From: DASZTV01 sp035548055
GTDB lineage: Bacteria > Actinomycetota > Actinomycetes > JAFAQI01
NCBI GenBank assembly: GCA_035548055.1
Contig: DASZTL010000024.1
Coordinates: forward strand, 1-54,452
Direction of reading: 5' to 3'
Length of the DNA: 54,452 nucleotides
Positions 6,624 to 14,775 of the stretch are shown piece after piece (position 1 is the stretch's first letter; every line of letters starts with the position of its first letter). A program made the translations under genes and the position numbers. Below the pieces are notes generated by a model, which saw nothing but the letters and a program-made list of their open reading frames with translations, had not been told where the DNA came from and did not search any database.

Positions 6624-7760
6624 TCAGGCCGGCGGCGGCGGTGGTGGTGCAGTGGGCGGCAGCGGCGGTGGGGAGGCCGGGAAGGCGGCATTGACCTCGG
6701 CCACGTCGCCGGCCCGGGTCCACTCAGCCATCCCCTCGCGCCACACCAGGGTGTCGCGAGTGAGCTCGCCGCTGGCGATCCGGGCGGGCAAGTCGGTGAT
6801 CGCCACCGGCCCGACCTGCTGACCGTTGATGCCGAGGAAGTAACCGGCCTGGCCCGGCAGCGGCGGCGGCGCGGCCGCGGCCGGTGCTGCGGGCGCGGCC
6901 GACGACTGGGCCATCGCGCCGGCCAGCTGCTGACCCATCGCGATGCCGGCGCCGAGCCCGAGGCCGGCACCAGCGCCGCCACCGGGGTTCTCCGCGGCTT
7001 CGGTGATCGCGGTCGCCGCCTGGAACTTGGTGAACTGGTCGAGGTTGCCGAGCACGCCCATCTGGGTGCGCTTGTCCAACGCCGCCGAGACCTCCGGCGG
7101 CAGCGAGATGTTCTGGATGATGAACTTCGGAATCGCGATGCCGAAGTCGGCGAAGCTCGCCGTCAACGTCTCGGCCAGCTTCTGGGAGATCTCCTGCTGG
7201 TTGGCGGCGAGGTCGAGCATCGGGACGCCCGACGTCGCGAGCGCCGTACCGACCTCACTCACCATCTTCTCGCGCAGGAAGTCCTGGACCTCGTCGGTGG
7301 AGAAGTTGGGGTCCGTGCCGACCATCTCGCGGATCAAGGCGGCCGGGTCGGTCACCCGCATTCCGAACGTGCCGAACGCGCGCAGCCGCACCATGCCGAA
7401 CTCGGCGTCGCGGATGGTGACGGGCTCCTGCGTTCCCCACTTCATGTCGGTGTAGAGGCGGGTGCCCACGAAGTAGACCTCGGCCTTGAACGGCGAGTTG
7501 AACCCGTACTTCCAGCCCTTGAGATCCGACAGGATCGGGAGGTTCTGAGTCTCGAGCTCGTAGGTGCCAGGCTGGAAGACGTCGGCGATCTTGCCTTCGT
7601 TCTCGAACACCGCCGCCTGACCTTCGCGGCAGACGAGCTTGGCCCCCATCTTGATCTCGTTGCCCTGCCGCGGGAAGCGCCAGACGATCGTGTCCCGGCT
7701 GTCGTCGAGGAACTCGACGATGTCGATGAACTGGCCTTTGACCCGGTCCATTAGTCCCAT
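6624..7760 (-). CDS. SPFH-domain protein with C-terminal GYF_2 domain (YdjI-like)
   Basis: The 378-residue protein belongs to the SPFH group often called virion core protein-like. It has the N-terminal MGLMDRVKGQFIDIVEF, an SPFH (band 7) domain to about residue 200, and a predicted coiled region with FIIQNISLPPEVSAALDKR. Then come a Gly/Ala/Pro-rich linker, a GYF_2-type domain (YFLGINGQQVGPV to LVWREGMAEWT) and a proline tail. No N-terminal membrane helix is seen, so recruitment by the zinc-ribbon partner downstream is likely. The ATG at 7760 follows GGGAGGACCC. SPFH proteins form oligomeric membrane scaffolds; the GYF_2 domain suggests binding of proline-rich tails such as that of the partner. 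Confidence 0.88.
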   Translation of the reverse strand: MGLMDRVKGQFIDIVEFLDDSRDTIVWRFPRQGNEIKMGAKLVCREGQAAVFENEGKIADVFQPGTYELETQNLPILSDLKGWKYGFNSPFKAEVYFVGTRLYTDMKWGTQEPVTIRDAEFGMVRLRAFGTFGMRVTDPAALIREMVGTDPNFSTDEVQDFLREKMVSEVGTALATSGVPMLDLAANQQEISQKLAETLTASFADFGIAIPKFIIQNISLPPEVSAALDKRTQMGVLGNLDQFTKFQAATAITEAAENPGGGAGAGLGLGAGIAMGQQLAGAMAQSSAAPAAPAAAAPPPLPGQAGYFLGINGQQVGPVAITDLPARIASGELTRDTLVWREGMAEWTRAGDVAEVNAAFPASPPPLPPTAPPPPPPA

Positions 7761-7848
7761 GCTGGGTCCTCCCTCGCCGATCCCCACCCCTGAAAGTGCG
7801 CCAGCGAGACGCTATCGGACCTGCGGGGCGGGAGACAGTCCCCGTTCT

Positions 7849-8121
7849 TCAGCGAGTGGCGTAGCGCTCAGCTGCTCTGGCGCGCGCCTTCGCCGCCTCG
7901 ATCTCGCGATCCTTGGGCGGGGCGCTGGACGTCAGCTCGGCGAGCAGCCGGACGGTGATGGCCGTGACGTCGTCGACCGCACGGTCGAACGCCGCTTCGT
8001 TCGCCTGCGACGGCTTGGCCGACCCGCTGATCTTGCGGACGAACTGCAGGGCGGCAGCCTGCGCTTCCTCCCGAGTCGCGGGCGGCTCGAAGTTGTGCAA
8101 GGGTTTGATGCTGCGACACAT
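7849..8121 (-). CDS. DUF2277 family protein
   Basis: The 90-residue protein starts MCRSIKPLHNFEPPAT and continues with AALQFVRKISGSAKPSQANEAAFDRAV. This is the signature of the DUF2277 family found in actinobacteria and some proteobacteria. The function is unknown. The conserved MCR-x-I-x-x-LHNF N-terminus, with a Cys and a His, could bind a metal, but that is speculation. It is divergent from the peroxiredoxin gene with 40 nt between their starts, so they share an intergenic promoter region. Confidence 0.9.
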   Translation of the reverse strand: MCRSIKPLHNFEPPATREEAQAAALQFVRKISGSAKPSQANEAAFDRAVDDVTAITVRLLAELTSSAPPKDREIEAAKARARAAERYATR

Positions 8122-8161
8122 GACCCGAGCGTAGACACGCACTGATGAGGAGCAAGCCCGA

Positions 8162-8788
8162 ATGAGCATCCGGCTGGGTGACGACGCCCCCAACTTCACC
8201 GCTGACACGACCCAAGGCGAAATCGACTTCCACCAGTGGAAGGGCGACTCCTGGGCGGTCCTGTTCAGCCACCCGGCTGACTTCACGCCGGTGTGCACGA
8301 CCGAGCTCGGCCGCACCGCCGCGCTGAAGAGCGAGTTCGACAAGCGCAACACCAAGGCGATCGCGGTTTCCGTGGACTCGGTGGAGGACCACAAAGGATG
8401 GGTGCCCGACATCGAGGACGTCATGGGCAGCACCGTCAACTTCCCGATCATCGCCGACAAGTCCCACGCGGTCTCGGAGCTCTACGACATGCTCCACCCC
8501 GGTGAGGGCGACTCGAGCACCGTTCGCTCCGTCTTCATCATCGCGCCCAACAACAAGGTGCGGCTGACGTTGACCTACCCGAAGTCGGTCGGCCGCAACT
8601 TCAACGAGATCGTGCGCGCCATCGACGCACTGCAGGCGACCGATCGCGACCCGATCTCGACGCCGGTGGACTGGAAGCCGGGCGACCGCATCATCGTGTC
8701 CCCGGCCATCTCCACCGATGACGCCAAGGCGAAGTTCAGCAACGTCGAGGAGAAGAAGCCCTACCTGCGGTACGCCGACCAGCCGTAG
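8162..8788 (+). CDS. 1-Cys peroxiredoxin (Prx6 type)
   Basis: The 208-residue protein reduces hydrogen peroxide and organic hydroperoxides through a single peroxidatic cysteine. That residue is C45 in SHPADFTPVCTTELG. The Prx6 group is indicated by PVCTTE, the motif PKSVGRNFNEIVRAIDALQ and the long C-terminal extension with TPVDWKPGDRIIVSPAIS. No resolving cysteine is visible in the C-terminal part. The ATG at 8162 follows GATGAGGAGC. It begins a plus-strand stretch of redox genes and is probably cytoplasmic. Confidence 0.95.
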   Translation: MSIRLGDDAPNFTADTTQGEIDFHQWKGDSWAVLFSHPADFTPVCTTELGRTAALKSEFDKRNTKAIAVSVDSVEDHKGWVPDIEDVMGSTVNFPIIADKSHAVSELYDMLHPGEGDSSTVRSVFIIAPNNKVRLTLTYPKSVGRNFNEIVRAIDALQATDRDPISTPVDWKPGDRIIVSPAISTDDAKAKFSNVEEKKPYLRYADQP

Positions 8789-8854
8789 GCCCTACCGCAG
8801 TACGGCGTCTGGAGCTCGCACCTGAGGGCCTCGCCGAGCGATAACGTCCGAGCC

Positions 8855-9901
8855 GTGACAACCGCACAGGTCGAGTTCACCGAGCCGGAGCTGCTCGCCG
8901 ACCCTGCCATCGCCATGCCGCTGATCGCCGGCGGCGTGCGATGTCACGGCGGGTTCGACGAGCGCGGCAGCTACCTGCCGCCGCGCACCCGGTTCCGCAC
9001 GGCCGCGATCGCCGCGTGGAGCGAGCAGAACAGCGAGCGGTTCGGCACCGAGCTCGTCGATGCGCCACTCGAGCAGTGGGAGAAGACGTTCCCGAGCGTC
9101 GAGCAGGCGAAGTTCTTGATCCGCTCCGGCGTCCCCGAGCCGTTGATGGCGGCGCTGACGCGGATCGGCACGGTCGAGGGATACGGCGCCAACATCCGGC
9201 TGCTCCAGCCCGGGAACCTGCAGCGCCACTTCGTCGAGGACATCCGCGGGACCGCGACCGACCATCTGGGCCGCGGGCTGTTCGAGGCACACGGTCGTGA
9301 CGAAGCCGGGTGGGGTGAGGCTGCCGGTCAGCCGATCGCCGGACACCGGGACATGTGGTTCGCCGCGCGCGACATCGCCTTCGACCGAGCCTGCGACGAC
9401 ATCGACATCACGGCGATGCTCGCCCGGATGGGCATCGGCCAGGGCGCCGGCAGCCCGAAGGAGCGGCTGCTGCCCGCCGACATCTCCGCGGACCTCGAAG
9501 TCATGGTCACGCTGATGATCCGAGTGCTGTTCATCGAGATCTCCGCGTTCCACACCTTCGCGTGGGCGGAGGAGTGGATGTCGGACACCTCCCTCGTCGG
9601 AGGTGAGGGCGCAGCGGCGCGCCTGGTGTCCCACATCCGTGCCGACGAGACGCCACACGTCGGGTACTTGCGCGCCGCCTTGTCAGAGATGCGCGACCGC
9701 ACGTGGGTCGGTGAGAGCGGCAGGACCTATCCCGGCACCTCGATGATCGAGCGGATCTGGCAACCGCTGCTCGCCGCGAGCCTCGGCCCGGCGCGAACGG
9801 AAGGGCGCGCCGCGACGCTGCGCGAGATCGAGCACTGGTGCGGACAGCACCGGAACGGCAATGACCTGCTCGCCGAGTTCCACGCCCTCGGTCCCCGATG
9901 A
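8855..9901 (+). CDS. Conserved hypothetical protein, possible ferritin-like diiron protein
   Basis: I do not recognise this 348-residue protein with certainty. It is largely helical, with no signal peptide or membrane segment. Candidate metal ligands lie in helices that could form a ferritin-like bundle: E128 in HFVEDIRG, E144 and H146 in LFEAHG, E228 and H233 in FIEISAFHTF, and an E-x-x-H at E265/H268 in RADETPHVG. The gene starts at GTG 8855 and its stop is 13 nt before the luciferase-like oxidoreductase start. The two are therefore probably co-transcribed and may act in one oxidation pathway. The diiron idea rests only on motif spacing. Confidence 0.6.
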   Translation: MTTAQVEFTEPELLADPAIAMPLIAGGVRCHGGFDERGSYLPPRTRFRTAAIAAWSEQNSERFGTELVDAPLEQWEKTFPSVEQAKFLIRSGVPEPLMAALTRIGTVEGYGANIRLLQPGNLQRHFVEDIRGTATDHLGRGLFEAHGRDEAGWGEAAGQPIAGHRDMWFAARDIAFDRACDDIDITAMLARMGIGQGAGSPKERLLPADISADLEVMVTLMIRVLFIEISAFHTFAWAEEWMSDTSLVGGEGAAARLVSHIRADETPHVGYLRAALSEMRDRTWVGESGRTYPGTSMIERIWQPLLAASLGPARTEGRAATLREIEHWCGQHRNGNDLLAEFHALGPR

Positions 9902-9914
9902 GACGGGGCGTGGC

Positions 9915-11276
9915 ATGAAGTTCGGCATCTTCTACGAGCACCAGCTGCCGCGGCCGTGGCAGGACGGCGACGAGTACCAGCTGCTGCAGGACGCGCTCGA
10001 GCAGGTCTCCCTTGCCGACTCGCTCGGCTTCGACGTCGTCTGGGAGGTCGAGCATCACTTCCTCGAGGAGTACAGCCACTCCTCGGCGCCTGAGGTCTTC
10101 CTCGGTGCCTGCAGCCAGCGGACGAAGGACATCAGGCTCGGCCACGGGATCATCCAGACCGCACCCGGCTACAACCATCCGGCGCGCACCGCCGAGCGAG
10201 TCGCCACGCTTGACCTGATCTCCGGAGGACGGGTCGAGTTCGGCTCCGGTGAGTCCGGCTCGGAGGCCGAGCTCGGCGGGTTCCTCGTCGATCCGGCGAC
10301 GAAGCGCGACGCCTGGCTCGAGGGTCTCGAGGTCGCGGTCCGCTGCATGACCGAGACGCCGTTCACCGGCATCGACGGGCAGTTCGTGCGGATGCCGCCG
10401 CGCAACGTCGTACCCAAGCCGATGCAGCGACCGCACCCGCCACTGTGGGTCGCGTGCTCGCGACGGGACACGATCCTGCTGGCCGCGGAGAAGGGCATCG
10501 GTGCGCTGACCTTCGCCTTCATCGATCCCGAGGAAGCCACCAAGTGGGTGGGCGACTACGAGCAGACGCTGGCTGAGAAGTGCGTGCCGGTCGGGCACGC
10601 CGTCAACCCGAACATCGCGTGCGTGACGCAGATGATGCTGCACCCCGACGAGCGGGTCGCGCTCGATCGCGGTCTGGAAGGCGGCAACTTCTTCGGGTAC
10701 TCCCTCGGCCACTACTACGTGTTCGGCGAGCACCAACCCGGCGCCACCGACGTGTGGGCGGAGTACGTCGAACGGCGCGGCGAGGTCGGTTACTCACCGG
10801 AGATCGACGCGGCGCTTGAGCAGGAGCGGCTCGGCGCGAAGCTCGCGGCCGGTGAGCGGACCGGGCTGCGCGGCGCGACCGGCACGCCGGATCAGGTCCG
10901 CGGCTTCCTCGAGCGGTTCGAGACGGCCGGCGTGGACCAGGTGATCTTCGTGCTGCAGGCCGGCAAGAACCACCACGACCACATCTGCGAGTCACTCGAG
11001 CTGTTCGGTCGCGAGGTGTTGCCGGCATTCAAGGACCGCGACGATGCGCAGGTCGCGGCAAAGCAGCGGCGCCTCGAGCCGGCGATCGATGCGGCGATGC
11101 AGCGGCGTTCGTCGCAGCCGCCACCGCCGGCCTTGCCTGCCGGCTACTCGTTCCCGGCCATCCCACGCCGCTGGGCGGACGAGCACGGCAGCGAAGAGAT
11201 GAAGTCGTGGCTCGAGCGGTTCGCGACCGCGCGCGCCGCCGGCAAACGCGATGAGAGCCTCGGCATCCTCGGCTAG
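9915..11276 (+). CDS. Luciferase-like (LLM class) flavin or F420-dependent oxidoreductase
   Basis: The 453-residue protein starts MKFGIFYEHQLPRPW and has the TIM-barrel pattern of the bacterial luciferase family: WEVEHHFLEEYSHSS, TKDIRLGHGI, ERVATLDLISGGRVEFGSG, and a C-terminal ATGTPDQVRGFLERFETAGVDQVIF. These enzymes use reduced FMN or F420 for monooxygenation or hydride transfer; the cofactor cannot be told here. I chose ATG at 9915 because homologues begin near MKFGIF and the frame upstream overlaps the preceding gene. It is longer than typical (about 350) because of a C-terminal extension past residue 385. The neighbour on the opposite strand is a flavin-reductase-like protein. Confidence 0.9.
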   Translation: MKFGIFYEHQLPRPWQDGDEYQLLQDALEQVSLADSLGFDVVWEVEHHFLEEYSHSSAPEVFLGACSQRTKDIRLGHGIIQTAPGYNHPARTAERVATLDLISGGRVEFGSGESGSEAELGGFLVDPATKRDAWLEGLEVAVRCMTETPFTGIDGQFVRMPPRNVVPKPMQRPHPPLWVACSRRDTILLAAEKGIGALTFAFIDPEEATKWVGDYEQTLAEKCVPVGHAVNPNIACVTQMMLHPDERVALDRGLEGGNFFGYSLGHYYVFGEHQPGATDVWAEYVERRGEVGYSPEIDAALEQERLGAKLAAGERTGLRGATGTPDQVRGFLERFETAGVDQVIFVLQAGKNHHDHICESLELFGREVLPAFKDRDDAQVAAKQRRLEPAIDAAMQRRSSQPPPPALPAGYSFPAIPRRWADEHGSEEMKSWLERFATARAAGKRDESLGILG

Positions 11277-11770
11277 GCCGGATGACCCGGATCCAGGTCG
11301 CTGACCTGCCGAAGCGTCAACGGCTCACTGTCGTCACCGACGCCCGCGTCGATCGGATCGAGCAGGTGCGCCACGTGGTCACCCGCATCGATCCGCTCGA
11401 GCACCCGCCCTGCGATCCAACCCCGGACGCCGCTGATCACCGGCACGTCGCTGGGCCCGTCCTGCCACCGGCAGCGCGCGAACTTGTCGGTCCAGTCGCC
11501 GGACTCCTCACCGAACAGCTGGGCGAGGTCCACGTTGTCGGCACCCAGGAAGTGCAGGCCGAGCACGTCTGCCTGCAACGCGACTCGATAGGTGTCGTTC
11601 GCCTTGGACAGCAGCACGAGGAGGCGCTGCGGGTCGATGCTCGCCTGCGTCGCAAAGCCCACCAGGCAGCCTGCCCGCTCGCCCGCCGCCGCGGCGGTGA
11701 CGACGTACATCGGGGTGTCCAGGCCACCGACGAGCTGCTCGAACGTCGCGTGAAGGTGGTTCATGACCAT
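11273..11770 (-). CDS. Flavin-reductase-like FMN-binding protein
   Basis: The protein of about 165 residues has the split-barrel fold of the flavin reductase-like domain: TPMYVVTAAAAGERAGCLVGFATQASIDPQ near the N-terminus (in short pieces, YVVTA and GCLVGFATQASI), then LLVLLSKANDTY and LGLHFLGADNVDLAQLFG. Members bind FMN and either supply reduced flavin to monooxygenases or act directly on small molecules. ATG at 11770 follows GGGGGA with good spacing; GTG 11773 and ATG 11764 are alternatives. It is convergent with the luciferase-like gene and overlaps its end by 4 nt. A role as the reductase partner of that gene is inferred from context. Confidence 0.85.
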   Translation of the reverse strand: MVMNHLHATFEQLVGGLDTPMYVVTAAAAGERAGCLVGFATQASIDPQRLLVLLSKANDTYRVALQADVLGLHFLGADNVDLAQLFGEESGDWTDKFARCRWQDGPSDVPVISGVRGWIAGRVLERIDAGDHVAHLLDPIDAGVGDDSEPLTLRQVSDLDPGHPA

Positions 11771-11823
11771 CACCGTCCCCCAGAACGGGGCGATTTCACC
11801 GCTTCCCTGGGTAGGTCGTCGGG

Positions 11824-12831
11824 ATGAGCGGCTACGTCAACCAGGGCAGCGCCTACGAGCGGGACAGCGACTACATCACCACGCGGGTCACAGCGGACGG
11901 ACGCGACGGCTATCGCGTCGAGCCGGGTCGGTACCGGCTGATCGTGGCTCGCGCCTGCCCGTGGGCGAACCGCGCCATCATCGTGCGCCGATTGCTCGGG
12001 CTCGAGTCCGTCCTGTCCATGGGGATCTGCGGTCCGACTCATGACGAGCGCAGCTGGACCTTCGACCTCGACCCGGACGGGCGCGACCCGGTCCTCGGGA
12101 TCAGGTGGCTGCAGGAGGCCTACTACGCGCGGTTTCGCGGCTACGACCGGGGCATCACCGTCCCGGCGCTCGTCGAGATCGAGAGCGGGGCCGTGGTCAC
12201 CAACGACTTCTCCCAGCTCACCCTCGATCTGTCGACGGAGTGGCGTGAGCACCACCGGCGCGGAGCGCCGGACCTCTACCCCGAGCCGTTGCGTGCGGAG
12301 ATCGACGAGGTCGCCGAGCTGGTCTATCGCGACGTCAACAACGGTGTCTACCAGGCCGGCTTCGCCGGCGACCAGGCGTCGTACGAGGCCGCCTACGAGG
12401 CGCTGTTCGCGCGGCTCGACTGGCTCTCGGACCGGTTGTCACGACAGCGCTACCTCGTCGGCGACACGATCACGGAGGCCGACGTGCGGCTGTTCACCAC
12501 GCTCGCGCGGTTCGACGTGGTCTATCACGGTCACTTCAAGTGCAACCGCAGCAAGCTGGCGGAGATGCCGATCGTCTGGGCATACGCGCGTGACCTCTTC
12601 CAGACACCGGGCTTCGGCGACACCATCGACTTCGACCACATCAAGCGGCACTACTACTGCGTGCACCGCGATGTGAATCCGACCGGCATCATTCCGGCCG
12701 GGCCGGACCTGGCGAACTGGCTGGAGCCGCACGACCGCGAGTCGCTCGGCGGCCGGCCGTTCGGTGACGGCACGCCGCCGGGCCCGCCGGTCGAAGCCGT
12801 CGAGCGCGCCCACACCCCGCTAGCCGCCTAG
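11824..12831 (+). CDS. Glutathionyl-hydroquinone reductase family protein (Xi-class GST, ECM4/YqjG type)
   Basis: The 335-residue protein has an N-terminal thioredoxin fold with the catalytic Cys motif ARACPWANR (C45) and a C-terminal all-helical GST domain. Further family motifs are GITVPALVEIESG, SQRYLVGD-like RQRYLVGDTITEADVRLFTTL and HFKCN. Xi-class enzymes reduce S-glutathionyl-hydroquinones. Actinobacteria generally use mycothiol rather than glutathione, so the physiological thiol here is probably mycothiol; that is inferred. The gene is divergent from the flavin-reductase-like gene, with starts about 54 nt apart. Confidence 0.92.
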   Translation: MSGYVNQGSAYERDSDYITTRVTADGRDGYRVEPGRYRLIVARACPWANRAIIVRRLLGLESVLSMGICGPTHDERSWTFDLDPDGRDPVLGIRWLQEAYYARFRGYDRGITVPALVEIESGAVVTNDFSQLTLDLSTEWREHHRRGAPDLYPEPLRAEIDEVAELVYRDVNNGVYQAGFAGDQASYEAAYEALFARLDWLSDRLSRQRYLVGDTITEADVRLFTTLARFDVVYHGHFKCNRSKLAEMPIVWAYARDLFQTPGFGDTIDFDHIKRHYYCVHRDVNPTGIIPAGPDLANWLEPHDRESLGGRPFGDGTPPGPPVEAVERAHTPLAA

Positions 12832-12854
12832 CAACCGGCTGCGGGCGGCGGGGG

Positions 12855-13616
12855 TCAGACCCCCTGAGCGCTGCGGCCTTCACCGCCGGCGAACCGGGCG
12901 GCGCCGGCGCGACCGACGAGCAGCACCTCGCTGCCGTAGCGGGCCTCGATCGCCAACGCCTCCTCGAGGGTGTGTCCCCAGCCGTCATACATCGAGTTGC
13001 GGTCCGACAGCATCGTCTCCTGGGGGTAGGTCGCGAGCTGCTCGGCCATCGCGAGGGCGTGCGTGACCGGGTCGTCGACGACCGCGGTGACCAAGCCGAT
13101 CGCCAACGCCTCCTCGGCGGCGACCACCCGGCCGGTGAGCACCATCTCCATGGCGCGACCGAAGCCGACGATCCGGGGCAGCCGCCAGGTGCCGCCGTCG
13201 ATGAGCGGTACGCCGAATCGACGTTCCAGGCAGCCGAACTGAGCGCGCGGCGAGCCGATCCGGACGTCGCACCACACGGCGAGCTCGAGCCCGCCCGCGA
13301 CCGCCCACCCGTCGATCGCCGCGATCGTCGGCTTCGTCGCGACGCGACGGGTGAAGCCGAGCGGGCCTTCGCCGCGGCGGGCACGTGGTTCGAGGGTGTC
13401 GATCGCGGTGAGGTCCGCTCCGGCGCAGAACGCAGCGCCGGCGCCGGTGAGCACCATGGCGCGCGCCTCGTCGTCGGCCTCGAACGACTCCAGCGCCTCG
13501 ACCAGGGCGTCGGCGGTCTTGCCGTCGATCGCGTTGCGGCGCGCCGGCCGATCGATCGTCACCAGCGCGGCCGCCCCGCGCCGCTCATACCGGACCTCGT
13601 CGACCGCGTCCGCCAT
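12855..13616 (-). CDS. Enoyl-CoA hydratase/isomerase family protein
   Basis: The 253-residue crotonase has the oxyanion-hole motifs GAGAAFCAGADLTAI and GWAVAGGLELAVWCD. Both catalytic glutamates of classical hydratases are present: one in FGCLERRFGVPLIDGG and one in GRAMEMVLTGR. It probably hydrates 2-trans-enoyl-CoA thioesters in beta-oxidation. The ATG at 13616 is followed by MADAVDEVRYERRG. It is convergent with the GST-like gene, 23 nt apart. A second, more divergent crotonase lies at 14003-14767. Confidence 0.92.
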   Translation of the reverse strand: MADAVDEVRYERRGAAALVTIDRPARRNAIDGKTADALVEALESFEADDEARAMVLTGAGAAFCAGADLTAIDTLEPRARRGEGPLGFTRRVATKPTIAAIDGWAVAGGLELAVWCDVRIGSPRAQFGCLERRFGVPLIDGGTWRLPRIVGFGRAMEMVLTGRVVAAEEALAIGLVTAVVDDPVTHALAMAEQLATYPQETMLSDRNSMYDGWGHTLEEALAIEARYGSEVLLVGRAGAARFAGGEGRSAQGV

Positions 13617-13713
13617 CGCCGTACCTGCCCCTCGCCGGATCGACTTCGCCCGCTTCGGGCAGTCTCCCCTACACTTGTGCGGTCCCCGACGGTGGACGCG
13701 GGGGCGTCGGTAA

Positions 13714-13786
13714 GCCCCTATCGTCTAGAGGCCTAGGACGCTGGCCTTTCACGCCGGTAACACGGGTTCGAATCCCGTTGGGGGTA
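13714..13786 (+). tRNA. tRNA-Glu (UUC)
   Basis: The acceptor GCCCCTA pairs with TGGGGGT, the anticodon stem and loop are CTGGC-CTTTCAC-GCCGG (hence anticodon TTC), and the T arm is ACGGG-TTCGAAT-CCCGT. CCA is not encoded. It begins a plus-strand set of tRNAs with tRNA-Asp 93 nt downstream. Confidence 0.96.
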
Positions 13787-13879
13787 CGACCGATTGAGGC
13801 GAGGCTCGAGTGCTTGCACTCGGTGCCGAGCCGAGTGAAGGTCGCTGGAGTACGAAGTACGGAACACGGAAGCATGCAA

Positions 13880-13956
13880 GGTCCTGTGGAGCAGTTGGAG
13901 TGCTCGCCGCCCTGTCAAGGCGGAGGTCGCGGGTTCAAGTCCCGTCAGGACCGCCA
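13880..13956 (+). tRNA. tRNA-Asp (GUC)
   Basis: The acceptor GGTCCTG pairs perfectly with CAGGACC, the anticodon stem and loop are CCGCC-CTGTCAA-GGCGG (anticodon GTC), and the T loop is TTCAAGT. The discriminator G is followed by an encoded CCA at 13954-13956. Confidence 0.96.
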
Positions 13957-14002
13957 AGGCAGCCGAGCGGCGAGCGAGTCCGCTCGCCAGTAGGTTGCGG
14001 CG

Positions 14003-14767
14003 ATGAGCGCGAGCGCCGTCCTCCACCGCATCGACAAGCCCGGCGTCCGCTGGCTTCGGTTCAACCGGCCGGAGAAGCTCAACGCGCTGAACCCCGAGAT
14101 TCGCGACGCCTTGTGGACCGAGCTCAACGAGCTGCTCGACGACGCGTCGACCCGCGTGCTCGTGCTGAGCGGGAACGGACGGGCGTTCTCCGCCGGTGTC
14201 GACATCGCCGCCACGGTCGGTGAGCGCGAGAGCGGGGACTGGGCGCACGAACGGCTGGCCGCCGGCAAGTGGCAGCGGATCCTCGACCTGCTCGAGCAGA
14301 TCCCCCAGGTGACGGTGGCGAGCCTGCACGGTCACTGCATCGGCGGGGCCGCTCTCGTCGCCGCTGCCTGCGACCTACGGATCGGTGCCGATGACCTGCA
14401 GGTCCGGATCCCGGAGCTCGCCCTCAACATCCCGCTGACCTGGGGTGGCCTGCCGCGGCTTCGACGTGAGATCGGGCTTCCGCTCACCCGCGATCTGGTG
14501 ATGACCGCCCGCGTCCTGCCGGCGGACGAGGCGGTGCGCGCAGGCTTCATCCAGCGCCTCGTTCCGCTCGCCGAGCTCGGCGCTGCTACCGATCTGCTCG
14601 TTGAACAGCTCCTGGACATGCCCGCCGCCCCGCTGGCGATGACCCGGACCGCGCTCAGCGCGCTGAGCCGCGACGAGGTGGGTACGGCGTCGTGGGCGGA
14701 CCCGGACCTGCTGCGGTGGTCGACTCGCGAAGCGGTGGCCGATCCGCCGCTGGGCAAGCCGGGCTAG
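14003..14767 (+). CDS. Enoyl-CoA hydratase/isomerase family protein, divergent active site
   Basis: The 254-residue crotonase keeps the oxyanion-hole motifs (SGNGRAFSAGVDIAATVG and GHCIGGAALVAAACDLRIG) and the first catalytic glutamate in RIPELALNIPLTWGGLP. At the place of the second glutamate (EMVLTG in hydratases) it has TRDLVMTARV, so aspartate replaces glutamate. That change is common in isomerases, decarboxylases and other crotonase branches, so the reaction may not be hydration. The gene lies between tRNA-Asp and a convergent secreted-protein gene, 8 nt away. Confidence 0.9.
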   Translation: MSASAVLHRIDKPGVRWLRFNRPEKLNALNPEIRDALWTELNELLDDASTRVLVLSGNGRAFSAGVDIAATVGERESGDWAHERLAAGKWQRILDLLEQIPQVTVASLHGHCIGGAALVAAACDLRIGADDLQVRIPELALNIPLTWGGLPRLRREIGLPLTRDLVMTARVLPADEAVRAGFIQRLVPLAELGAATDLLVEQLLDMPAAPLAMTRTALSALSRDEVGTASWADPDLLRWSTREAVADPPLGKPG

Positions 14768-14775
14768 GCGCGACG

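Noticed and set aside
5330..6982. Longer form of the zinc-ribbon gene starting at 6982
   Set aside because: The first 128 codons overlap the SPFH gene in another frame and are Arg/Pro/Ser-rich; ATG at 6598 has a good ribosome-binding site.
7849..8460. Longer N-terminal form of the DUF2277 gene
   Set aside because: The family starts at MCR, here at 8121. The extra 5' part is antisense to the peroxiredoxin.
13803..13832. Hairpin between tRNA-Glu and tRNA-Asp
   Set aside because: CGAGTGC and GCACTCG are only 2 nt apart, and the outer GGCTCG/CGAGCC pairing competes with it. There is no T tract, so I do not call a terminator.
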